This document shows positions 41,791 through 51,616 of a DNA stretch of 64,000 nt, in pieces. The notes under the pieces were generated by a model, which saw nothing but the letters and a program-made list of their open reading frames with translations, was not told where the DNA came from and did no database searches. Source of the stretch: Nephrocerus scutellatus (lineage: Eukaryota; Arthropoda; Insecta; Diptera; Pipunculidae); contig OX352763.1 of the NCBI GenBank assembly GCA_947095585.1, positions 45,310,010-45,374,009 on the forward strand, written 5' to 3'. The position numbers and the translations under genes were made by a program. Position 1 is the first letter of the stretch. Each line of letters opens with the position of its first letter.

Positions 41791-41830
41791 AATAACCCAT
41801 AAAAATTAAAATTTTTCATCTAAATTCTCT

Positions 41831-42310
41831 AATCGCAGAAATTGATATGGGAACCCCTCGATCCTGGGTAATTTTTTTTTATTGTAGGAGAAAATCATGA
41901 AAGAGACATTTGACATCAGATGTTAAAATTTTATTCTGAGCACTTAGAGCACGCTCATACTCTGAGCAAATAAGAAACACGAGCATTTTTCTTGAGAACT
42001 CTTTGACTGCTCTGAACTAATTTATGAAAACGCCAAATGACAGAATATTGTGAAAACTTGTTGTTCTATCTGTAAGTTGATATCGACAACAAAAAACGAC
42101 ATCAATAAGAATACAATTTAGTAAATAAGTAAGTAAGTTGAATTAAGCATGAAACATTTATGTCTTGTTTCATTTGCTGTGTTCATTTGTGCGTGAGCTA
42201 AGATTACTCTCTCTCTCCACCGCCAAAACAAAGCAGCGCAGCCGACTGCGCAGCACACACCGCACACATTCATTAAAGTACGACGGTATCTGATGCCACT
42301 ATAAGAAATT
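41831..42310. other. Intergenic, unassigned
   Basis: Contains GAGCAGCACACACCGC-type sequence near 42258 that resembles the GTGTGCGCTGATGAGC end of the repeat at 1585 and 39230, suggesting a decayed copy. Nothing else is recognised. Confidence 0.35.
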
Positions 42311-42875
42311 AAAAAAATGTATAAGGGCCTTGCGGCAAAACCCGGGGACCGATCACCACCAAATTTAAGAAAAAGTATTGTTTATTGGGTATACACATGT
42401 GTGTAAAATTATAAAAATCGGGTAATTTTTATTTTAAATTTGTATGGGAGCCCCACGAACCCGGGGCCCGATCACTTCCAAATTAAAAAAAAAGTATTGT
42501 GACTGGAAATACACAATTGTACAAAATTTCAGGAAAATTGGGTCTTAGGAAGTGCGTTAAAAATTGATAATTAAAAAATGATAAAAAAAAAATAAAAAAA
42601 TAATTGTATGGGAGCCCCCCGACCCCGGGGCCCGATCGCTTCAAAAATTTTACAAAAAGTTTTGTCCATCGGAGATACACATGTGTATAAAATTTGAAGA
42701 AAATCGGGTAAATTTTTAAAAAAATTTGTATGGTAGCTCCCCGACCCCGCGGCCCGAGGGGCCTGAAATTTTAATAGAATGTGTTGTCTCCGGAAATACA
42801 CATGTGTGCAAAATTTCAATAAAATCGGGCCTTGGGAAGTGGGTTAAAAATTGATCGCAAGATTCCACGACAAAC
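42311..42875 (+). repeat. Helentron-associated tandem repeats, four monomers
   Basis: CACATGTGT-type cores near 42393, 42510, 42676 and 42798. The typical order is GGGAGCCCCxCGACCCCGGGGCCCGATC, TTTACAAAAAGTTTTGTCCATCGG (given as anchors only) and AAAATCGGG. It ends with GCAAGATTCCACGACA near 42861. Confidence 0.8.
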
Positions 42876-42924
42876 AAAGCCACAAATCCACAAACACAAG
42901 AGCACGCGAAGTTAATATAGAGAG

Positions 42925-43255
42925 TTTAAAAAACACACGCCACACGCGACGCACGACACGTGACACGCGTCACGTTATAGCAAGCCAAGTTATAAAGCAA
43001 GTATTTAAAAAAAAAATTACACTTGCCACACGCGTCAAGTCATCGCAAGTCAAGCTTTAAAATAAGCATTTTTTTTAAATGACATGTGTCACGTCATCAT
43101 CGCAAGCCAAGATTTAAAACAAGTATTTAAAAAAAAATCACACGCGCCACACGCGACGCGCAACACGTGACACGCGTCACGTCATCGCAAGCCAAGTTTT
43201 AAAACAAGTAATTTAAAAAAAAATTACACGCGACGCGCGTCATCCCAAACGCGTT
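42925..43255 (+). repeat. CpG-rich palindromic tandem array, part 2
   Basis: Four further units of the array at 41535-41790, with CACACGCGACGC, GACACGTGACACGCGTCACG and CAAGCCAAG words. It starts directly after a GTTAATATAGAGAGTTTAAA boundary. Confidence 0.8.
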
Positions 43256-43400
43256 TCCAATTGTTTTAAAACAAGTCCCATCAAAATTCTGACTGGTAGA
43301 AGTCGCGATATACAACCGAACAAACGTACAACCCGACACACGTATGCTAGAAAATTTTTCTTGTCCTCTAATCATTAGCTTCGCCCTTCGGGCTCGCAAT
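43256..43400 (+). repeat. Helentron-type terminus with GCCC-TTC-GGGC hairpin
   Basis: AATTGTTTTAAAACAAGTCC, CAAAATTCTGACTGGTAGAAG and a perfect hairpin GCCCTTCGGGC at 43383-43393. The same start is found just before the helicase element (5588-5640), and a reverse copy lies at 35230-35430. Confidence 0.6.
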
Positions 43401-43559
43401 AAATTATTTTTCAATTTAATTTTAATTTTGGTTGGGGTAATAGCTCCCATTTATTCGGCTTATTACAAGTTTTTACATCTAAAACTAACAAGATTTAAGA
43501 CTTAAAAGTAATGTTTAATGCAAAAGGGAATGGTGAGGGAGATCTGAGTTCATGGTGGG

Positions 43560-43742
43560 GAGTGCTGCGGTAAGGTCAAGGTCAAGGAATTGGAAAAAAG
43601 CCTTTATCCAGCCTGTTCCTAAAAAAGCCGAACCGTCATCTTTTTCCTCGTACCGACCAATTGCGCTAACATCCGTACTTCCTAAGGTTCGTAAAGCCAC
43701 AGTATCACTCTTCTCATGCAAAAAAGCCATTGGAAACAAATA
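43560..43742 (+). pseudogene. LINE RT fragment (fingers)
   Basis: 61 codons with NWKKAFIQPVPKKAEPSSF and SYRPIALTSVLPKV, the entry motif of jockey/LOA-type LINE reverse transcriptases, ending in a stop. The palm is missing. Confidence 0.65.
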
Positions 43743-43749
43743 GGGTCGT

Positions 43750-45930
43750 CAACCTCATATCAATTATTGGCTAATAGTAAGACCTACATTTCTATACGGA
43801 GTGACTGTATGGGGGATTGCCTTATATAAACCAGTAAATCATGACAAGCTAAACAAACTAAGCCAAGTCCATAGATTAGCTTGATTATGTATGAGCGGAG
43901 CACTTCGCACAACACCCTCCGACGCACTAAACATTTTGTTCAACCTTACACCACTCGACATCTTCAGTAGGCAAGAAGCTGCCAGCGCGGTTATTCGCCT
44001 CAGTGCAACCTCCCAGTGGTCCAGAAATGAAATCGGACGCTCTTCTCTTCTGAATTCGTTTAGGTTTCCACTGCAATTCATTGTTTCGCTGACGACGGCA
44101 CTTTAAGCTTTTCATATGAGTTCGTGCTTGCTGCACGTCCCTCTTCATCCCAAGTGGAACTCGAACAACAACGTATGTCAAGAACGATTAATTCTGACCG
44201 CATAACATGGTGGGGACTATATAATAGCGTAGAATTTAAAGCTTCCAAAACCCAATGCTGTCTTCCGTCATCTAAGCGTAATTTAAACCCCCAACCTTTA
44301 TCCATGAATGGATCTTGCATCGAAGAAACTGAAAAACTCGCAATTCTCGGTAATTGCGTAAACAACAAGCTTCTTTAGAACGACCACATATTTTCCATCG
44401 CCAAGAATGCTGCGAAATATTTAGGTTTCCTAAAACTATACAAGATGTACTTCTCTCCTTCAGATCTGGCTACTATTTACAAGGCGTATATTCGCCCTAA
44501 ACGTACGAATATTGCCTGCCTGTCACCGTTTTATCGCTTTTTCCACAAGCGGTGTTCAAAAGAAATATCCAGATGCTTCCCGCCCATTCTCCAACCCATC
44601 CGTAATACCCGTGCCTCAACTCAAGCTAACGGGTCCACCAATTCAGAGATTCATTCTTTAGCCGCACGATAGTTATGTGGAATGAATTGCTTGATTCTGT
44701 GTTTCCGCATTTCTATGATCTGCAGTCATTTAAGACACACGTGCATAGACATCTCATATGTTTCTCTCCCTAATTTCCTAACGCCCACGCTATGCTAAGC
44801 ATTATAAGGGTGCAAATCCCTATAGCGTGTATGAAAATTAAATAAATAACTATTTAATTTTAATTGAATATGTTATAAAAATCTTCTTTATTGTGAAGTC
44901 TTTTTTTATTTACTAGATCGATAAATTAAATTTCACAATAAAAAAGAGTTTGATTTTGATATATTCCATTAATATTAAAGGATTATTTGTTTAATTTTTT
45001 TTATACACAAGCGGAAATCCCCGGCGTTTCCCGGCTGCCTCAACCCACTGGGAAGAAGGCGCTCACTTGGAAGATATACAGACAGACTGGTCAAAAACTG
45101 ATGATTGTGTTGGCGGAGGTGTTTTCACAAAAATACTAAATCTTAGTCTCTCTTTCCGTCTTCCTAATCACTGTAGTGTCTTTCAGGCAGAGCTTATAAC
45201 GGTTAAAGAATAAGCTTTATCTTGGCTGAAGAGGAATGTCATATCTGCTAAAGATATCCGCATCTTCTCGGATAGCCAAGCTGCGTTGAAATCCCTGGAA
45301 GCAGTCTCTATGAACTCTTTTGTAGCCCTAAACTGCCGATCATCTCTTAAGGCGATAGCGGAGCAGTTCAATATTAACCTGTGTAGGGCGCCGGGACATA
45401 GACACATTCCAGGAAATTGTAAGGCTGATAAGCCAGCCAAACATGGAACTACACTGCCCCTTTTACCTTAAAATAGTTCCTTAGCTATCGCTACATGTAA
45501 ACTCATGTTGACCCTGCTTCAACCGAGAAAACTAAGCGTAGGTGGTCAAACGAATCAACTTCTCTAGCGACAAAGCAGATCCGGCCCAAGCTGGATCCAA
45601 ACGCGCGTTTGATCTTTCAAAAAATATTGCACATCAGTGCTATAATAGGTGTCATTACTGGGCACTGGAACTGTCTAATTGGTAAGCATGCAGCAAGGCT
45701 CGGCGTATTCTCAAACGACTTCTGCAAAAGCTGCATGGATGATGGCATGTACCTCCTCTGTATATGCCCAGCACTCCTTCAAAAACGTAAGCTCCATCTA
45801 TGAGAATTCTTTTATAAATTGTTCAACGAGTAGGGGCAAATAATATTCTCGATCCGTGTAGTATTACAATGGTCTAATTTTTTCGGTTTTTCCACCGAAT
45901 GCCGCTTTAACCTAACCAAAGCTACCTATA
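43750..45930 (+). pseudogene. LOA/I-like LINE: RT C-terminus and RNase H, with nested insertion
   Basis: The thumb region 43770-44060 (TFLYGVTVWG; MSGALRTTPSDALNILFNLTPLDIF), then a nested jockey-like LINE, then from about 45005 an RNase H domain (VGGGVF, VFQAEL, FSDSQAALKSL) and a C-terminal Cys-rich segment near 45620-45800 (LTGHWN-like VITGHWN, LGVFSNDFCKSC, YLLCICPALL). RNase H after RT is typical of the LOA and I groups of LINEs. Stops near 43885, 45210, 45470 and 45560 break it. The Tc1 element begins at 45933 at its right edge. Confidence 0.7.
44068..45000 (+). pseudogene. Nested jockey-like LINE 3' end
   Basis: Starts at the RT catalytic motif FADDGTLSFSYE (about 44080-44115) and continues through the frames at 44124-44378 (TWWGLYNSVEFKASKTQCC) and 44445-44672, to a 3' UTR with AAGCATTATAAGGGTGCAAA near 44798 and an AATAAATAA end near 44840. 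LOA RNase H sequence resumes near 45005. Several stops. The 3' tip is the same as at 34515-34590. Confidence 0.65.
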
Positions 45931-46297
45931 TACAGTCATTGAAAAATTATTTGCACAATGAACATTTACACCATATCACTTCAATAAAGTTGTATAACTT
46001 TTCAAAAATTCAATATATCACTGATATTGTTGGTTATTACTAATCTTTTATATATTTATATTATATATAAATAAAAACCAAAACAAAATTTCAAACAGAA
46101 ATAGTTTAAAGCATGAAAATTACAGTGGCACAATTATTGTGACATCACTACACAATGGCAAAATTATTTGCACAAGTGCAAAAAACGGTTCTGGATATAA
46201 AACGGTAGTTAAACTCTTCAACTTCTCAATGCAAAGCGATGCTCGTAATCATTGTTAGTAGTTTAGCGTCATCTGTCCTTCGTGCAACTTTTTTTAA

Positions 46298-48162
46298 ATG
46301 GCTAGAACTAGGGAATTAACCACGGAGAAACGAGCGGCTATTGTTGCAGAATTTGGAACCGGTGCTTCGGCAACAAAACTTTCGGCAAAATATCACTGCA
46401 GTCGAAGAGCAATTTATTACCAAATTCAAAAACAAAAAACCCATGGAAGTGTAAAAAACCGAACCGGTAGAGGCAGAAAAAGGGTTACTTCGAAAAGGGA
46501 AGACTTCCGAATTATTCGTTCTTTTAGAAGTAACCCATGTGAAAAAGTTCGAAATGTGTTAAATGATTTAAACAAGGATCTTGAGGAGAATGTTAGTGAA
46601 AGAACGTTACGAAGAAGGTTAAAAGAAAATAAAATTCGAGCCTACGTCATACAAAAAAAGTCCTTTATAACACCAAAAAATAAGCGATTTTTTTTTAAGA
46701 TTAAGATATTTTATTTTACATTTAAGAAATATACAATTTTGACTTAAAACTAAACTTATAACTATTATTAATAAGTGTCGGCTCAACAATAGGGGCCCGA
46801 CGTATTTACATTGTCTTTTATTCGTATTGCTTATAATTAAACAATATTTTTGACTACTTAATCTACTACATGTTATATTTAAAACAATTTAATTTTAAAC
46901 AATAAATTCTAAAATAAAATAAAAATTAAAAGAATATGAGAGGGTATAAACAGGGCGATCTTCAGCCTCTGTAATGTTGATTGATGGCCTTCTCGTAGAA
47001 GGAGACGTCTTGATTATTAAGGATGTCGTCGAATCTAGCATCTGTGAATCCTCTGATGTGTATGTACCTGTGACTTGGCTCGATTTCTTCGCTTCTCAGT
47101 CCTTGCATCTCAGGACTTGGATGAGTTTCCAATCCGTCGACGAATTTCCTCGCCATTTGAAACAAGTGATCTGTTATTGGCAGCAGACCTGCTGCTTCGT
47201 AAAGTCTTGCAGTCGACATAATCTTATAGCTGTTTGGCACCCTCCAGAGCCCTGTACAGATCCTTAGTACCTTCCTTTCAAATAGGGAGATCTTCTTCAT
47301 CGTTGTTGGTGAGACGGTGAACCATATGGGATAGCCATAGGTTATCACTGGCCTGATGCTTTTTTCATTGTTTTTTCGATGTGAGAGTTAAACTTGAGCC
47401 TCTCAGAAAAGTTGATTCCCAGGTACTTAGTCTTTGACTTGGTGTTTATTATCGTGTTATCCGGAAGGGTGATTTAAAAAAAAAATAAGCGGCTACAATT
47501 TGCTAGGGAACATATCAACAAACCAGCGGCTTTTTGGAGAAGTGTGCTTTGGACTGACGAGACAGCTTGTTCTTTAGATGGCAGCTATGGTCGAAAGTTT
47601 TATTACACCGATTCAAAAACAAGAGCCAAAGAACCTGTTACGGAACTCAAAAGGCATTCAAAGGAGGCAAATATATGATATGGGGATGCATATCATATTG
47701 TGGTGTGGGACCCCTTGTCCGGTGCTCTGATCATATGACACAGTCACATTTTTTAGAGATTCTAAATGATGTTGCACTGGTGGCAGGATCAGCATCAATT
47801 GAGAGCGATTTCATTCTTCAACATGATAATGCACCCATACACACGGCTTGGAACATCAAAAAGTTTTTATCAGAAGTAGGACAAGAAGTTTTTAAATGGC
47901 CTCCCCAAAGCCCTGACATAAATGTCATAGAAAATTTGTGGCATCTAGTGAAGTCTAAAATTCCACAAAACATCGGCAGATCTGCATATGAGACGTGGAA
48001 AGATTTTATAGAAGCGTGGAGTACCATTCCGGAGCAGCAAATTCAAGGTTTGATTGATTCAATGCCAAGGCGCCTCGGAGAAGTTATTGCGGCAAAAGGA
48101 GGAACACAACTTATTAGGGAATGCTACGCCAAAGAAAATCATTGCATTCAATATAAAAATAT
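46298..48162 (+). pseudogene. Tc1 transposase, interrupted by a LINE
   Basis: The ATG at 46298 opens a paired-type helix-turn-helix DNA-binding region (RAAIVAEFGTGASATKLSAK, SRRAIYYQI), a GRGRKR AT-hook-like motif and the second HTH (SERTLRRRLKENKI). After the LINE (46687-47479) the catalytic domain resumes with VLWTDET (first Asp, about 47545), then a frame change near 47640, then MIWGCIS, LQHDNAPIH (second Asp) and PDINVIENLWH. Thirty-four residues separate the second Asp from the Glu: DD34E, as in Tc1. The frame at 47567-48262 ends in the right TIR. Frameshift and insertion make it inactive. Confidence 0.88.
46687..47479 (-). mobile_element. Jockey-superfamily LINE inserted in Tc1, 12-bp TSD
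   Basis: A 793-bp, 5'-truncated copy of the family at 37706-38953, in opposite orientation. The poly-T (poly-A of the element) is at about 46688-46696. AAAAAATAAGCG flanks it at 46675-46686 and 47480-47491, a clear target-site duplication. The frame at 47348-46962 encodes the C-terminal region (RPVITYGYPIW-type start, ending NQHYRG). Confidence 0.9.
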
Positions 48163-48453
48163 TTCCCATTTTCAGCTTTCAGAAGTGTTTCCAAACGGTT
48201 TTTGCACTTGTGCAATAATTTTGTCATTCTTTAGTGATGTCACAATAATTGTGCCACTGTAATTTTCATACTTTAAACTATTTCTGTTTGAAATTTTGTT
48301 TTGGTTTTTATTTATATATAATACAAATATATAAAAGATTAGTAATAAACAACAATATCAGTGATTTATTGAATTTTTGAAAAGTTATACAACTTTATTG
48401 AAGTGATATGGTGTAAATATTACATTGTGCAAATAATTTTCCCAATGACTGTA

Positions 48454-48590
48454 TATTATTTTCATTGTTTGATATCCATCGACAATAACAATGATAACAA
48501 TATTCACCAGTAATTAAAGTACAATAAGTACAGTCGTAAAAATGATAAAAATGATGTAAAAAAAGTGTTGCATAGAGACCTGAGTATCTT
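48454..48590. other. Short unassigned spacer
   Basis: No feature is recognised. Confidence 0.4.
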
Positions 48591-49040
48591 CGGGTTAATT
48601 TTTTTAAAAAAATTTATTGGGGCCCCATGACCCTGGGGTTTCAAAAAGTGTTGTCCATCGGAGATACACACGTATATAAAATTTAAAGAAAATCGGGTAA
48701 GTTTTTTAAAAAAATTTTTGGGGCCCCATGACCTTGTGGCCCGGGGTCTCCAAACTTTTTACAAAAAGTTTTGTTCATCAGAGATACACATGCGTATAAA
48801 ATTTGAAGAAAATCGAGTAAAATTTGGTAAAATATTTGTATGGGAGCCCCCCGACCCCGTGGCCCGAGAGCCTCAAATAGAAAGTGTTGTCTCCGGAAAT
48901 ACACATGTGTGCAAAATTTCAATAAAATCGGGCTTTGGGAAGTGGGTTAAAAATTTATCGCAAGATTCCACGACAGCCGCCCGACCGACATCCGTACCAC
49001 GGGAAAGTGAAGTTAATATAGAGAATTTAAAAAATATACG
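48591..49040 (+). repeat. Helentron-associated tandem repeats
   Basis: Monomers with CATCGGAGATACACACG (48656), CATCAGAGATACACATG (48775) and CTCCGGAAATACACATG (48890), GC-rich GGGAGCCCCCCGACCCCGTGG near 48841, then TTGGGAAGTGGGTTAAAAAT and GAAGTTAATATAGAGAATTT near 49008. Confidence 0.8.
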
Positions 49041-49089
49041 GACAAATTCCAAGAGTCAAATTACTAATGTGTTCATTCCAAGACATATG

Positions 49090-49660
49090 TTTATTAAGTA
49101 CAACCGCTAGATATTTATATTTATCGACTCGTTCAATAATATCATTGAAAACTAGTAAGATAGGTAGGTCACGATGTGGCAAAATGGGGAGTAAAATACT
49201 ATAAATTTAGTTTTACTAAGATTTACTGATATTTTATTAAAAGAAAAATAATCCACTAATGTAAGGATATCATTTTTCATTTGTCATGGCCTGTGTGCAA
49301 TCTTAGATTTATAAAAAATTGCTATATCATCAGCAAACATATTGATTTTACGGGCAAGAGGTAATTGGACTATATCATTTATGAAGATCAAAAATAATAG
49401 AGGCCAACGAACCCTTCCTTGCGGCACAGCACAGTTAATGGTTAGTATACCACTATTAACACCATTCATTGTCACAAATTGCTCGCAGTTATAAAGATAA
49501 CTATTCAAAAGATTATACGATAGTCCCCGAAAACCATAACAATATAACTTATCAAGAAGCAATCTATGATCTATAGAATTAAATGCTTTGTAAAGGTCTA
49601 AAAATAAACTGCATGTGTATTCTTGATTATCAAAAGCTCTATATATTAATTATTTCTATT
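49090..49660 (-). pseudogene. LINE reverse transcriptase fragment
   Basis: Minus strand, best in the frame at 49562-49284: LLDKLYCYGFRGLSYNLLNSY, CAVPQGRVRWPLLFLIFIND and MFADDIAIF (catalytic motif). Decayed palm sequence just upstream (about 49660-49570) would hold the first Asp. The GVPQGS-type motif is changed to AVPQGR. Only the palm survives. Confidence 0.75.
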
Positions 49661-49739
49661 TGAACCCTGGCCTGAACTCATTGAACGCCAAAAACCACAC
49701 TGGTGACAAAAAAATGACCATATTCCAGAATATCATCAT

Positions 49740-51150
49740 ATCATGCGAATCGCTTGAGAAATTGCTTTGTTCCTGAAATTCCAGACCATAATAACCATAT
49801 TAGTCCTACGTACCAAATAAATAAGAAAACGTTTTATAGTCGCATCTTAGCCCTATATACCGAATTTCATGCGAATTGCTTGCAAAATTGCTTTGTTCCC
49901 GAAATTCCAGACCATAATGACCATATTCCACAATTGCCATAAGAAAACGTTTTATAGTCGCATCTTAGCCCTATATACCGAATTTCATGCGAATTGCTTG
50001 CAAAATTGCTTTGTTCCCGAAATTCCAGACCATAATGACCATATTCCACAATTGCCATAGGTAAAAGTTTTATAGTCGCATCTTAGCCCTATATACCGAA
50101 TTTCATGCGAATTGCTTGCAAAATTGCTTTGTTCCCGAAATTCCAGACCATAATGACCATATTCCAGAATTGCCATAAGAAAACGTTTTATAGTCGCATC
50201 TTAGCCCTATATACCGAATTTCATGCGAATTGCTTGCAAAATTGCTTTGTTCCCAAAATTCCAGACCATAATGACCATATTCCATAATTGCCATAGGTAA
50301 AAGTTTTATAGTCGCATCTTAGCCCTATATACCGAATTTCATGCGAATTGCTTGCAAAATTGCTTTGTTCCCGAAATTCCAGACCATAATGACCATATTC
50401 CACAATTGCCATAGGTAAAAGTTTTATAGTCGCATCTTAGCCCTATATACCGAATTTCATGCGAATTGCTTGCAAAATTGCTTTGTTCCCGAAATTCCAG
50501 ACCATAATGACCATATTCCAGAATTGCTATAAGAAAACGTTTTATAGTCGCATCTTAGCCCTATATACCGAATTTCATGCGAATTGCTTGCAAAATTGCT
50601 TTGTTCCCGAAATTCCAGACCATAATGACCATATTCCAGAATTGCCATAGGTAAAAGTTTTATAGTCGCATCTTAGCTCTATATACCGAATTTCATGCGA
50701 ATCGCTTGAAAAAAAGCCTTCTTCCCGAAATTCCAGACCATTATGACCATATTCCAGAATTGCCATAGGAAAAAGTTTTATAGTCGCATCTTAGCCCTAC
50801 ATACCGAATTTCATGCAAATTGCTTACAAAATTGCTTTGTTCCCGAAATTCCAGACCATATTCCACAATTGCCATAGGTAAAAGTTTTATAGTCGCATCT
50901 TAGCCCTATATACCGAATTTCATGCGAATTGCTTGCAAAATTGCTTTGTTCCCGAAATTCCAGACCATAATGACCATATTCCACAATTGCCATAGGTAAA
51001 AGTTTTATAGTCGCATCTTAGCCCTATATACCGAATTTCATGCGAATTGCTTGCAAAATTGCTTTGTTCCCGAAATTCCAGACCATAATGACCATATTCC
51101 AGAATTGCCATAAGAAAACGTTTTATAGTCATATCTTAGCCCTTCATAAC
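49740..51150 (+). repeat. 118-bp satellite array, about 12 copies
   Basis: The anchor TTTCATGCGAATTGCTTGCAA recurs every 118 bases (49868, 49987, 50105, 50223, 50341, 50459, 50577, ...). Monomers contain AAATTCCAGACCATAATGAC and TTTTATAGTCGCATCTTAGC. Two types differ after the GCCAT word (AAGAAAACG against AGGTAAAAG) and partly alternate. One monomer near 50830-50870 is shortened. Open frames of 60-70 codons on both strands are produced by the repeat and are not genes. Diverged monomers occur at 35930-36085 and 37029-37184. Confidence 0.92.
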
Positions 51151-51616
51151 AAGGGTATTTAACATTCGACTTTTTGAATATGTACCCCTTAAATCTTGTT
51201 GTGAGACTCGCGTTACTCCTTTACCGGAGGGTCAGTAAAATAAACATTTAATAATTACTACGAGGACAATTTATTCAGTTGATCAGACCAACTTCTAAAA
51301 ATAAATTGAATTTTTGGAAATCCGACGGAAAACGAAGACTTACAACAAACTATTACACACACCTAATTAAAATGACAATTATGATATGCTTTATGGATTG
51401 GCTGTGATAGTTAGAATAAAACACACCACACCTAGAAACTTGTTAGAAAATAAGTAAAGTAGAAACTAAGAATAAGAGCTGTCGATCGATATTGTTAATT
51501 TGCTTATTTTAAAATTATTATTTTTATCACTTAAGTTCGATGTTGGAGAAATTAAGTAAATAAATAATGTGAATGTGCAACTGTTTTTTTTTCGCTTATC
51601 ACTAGAATAGTTTAAT
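51151..51616. other. SREBP 3' flank
   Basis: AT-rich sequence between the satellite and the SREBP stop codon, presumably containing the 3' UTR and polyadenylation site on the minus strand. No canonical AATAAA was identified with confidence near the stop. Confidence 0.4.

Larger units (their letters stand above)
45933..48451 (+). mobile_element. Tc1-family transposon with about 250-bp TIRs
   Basis: Ends CAGTCATTG (45933) and CAATGACTG (48451), flanked by TA on both sides (45931-45932 and 48452-48453), the Tc1/mariner target. The TIRs run 45933-46183 and 48199-48451. Inside each are two direct repeats; on the left the 16-mer AAAATTATTTGCACAA is at 45943-45958 and again at 46160-46175, an IR/DR arrangement. 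Without the 793-bp LINE insertion and one TSD copy the element would be about 1.7 kb, a normal size for this family. Confidence 0.92.

Noticed and set aside
49754..51132. Many 60-70-codon ORFs on both strands, nearly identical to each other
   Set aside because: They are reading frames through the 118-bp satellite. The period is not a multiple of three and no domain is recognisable.
49740..51150. CRISPR-like regular repeat spacing
   Set aside because: Whole 118-bp monomers repeat without unique spacers, and the DNA is animal.
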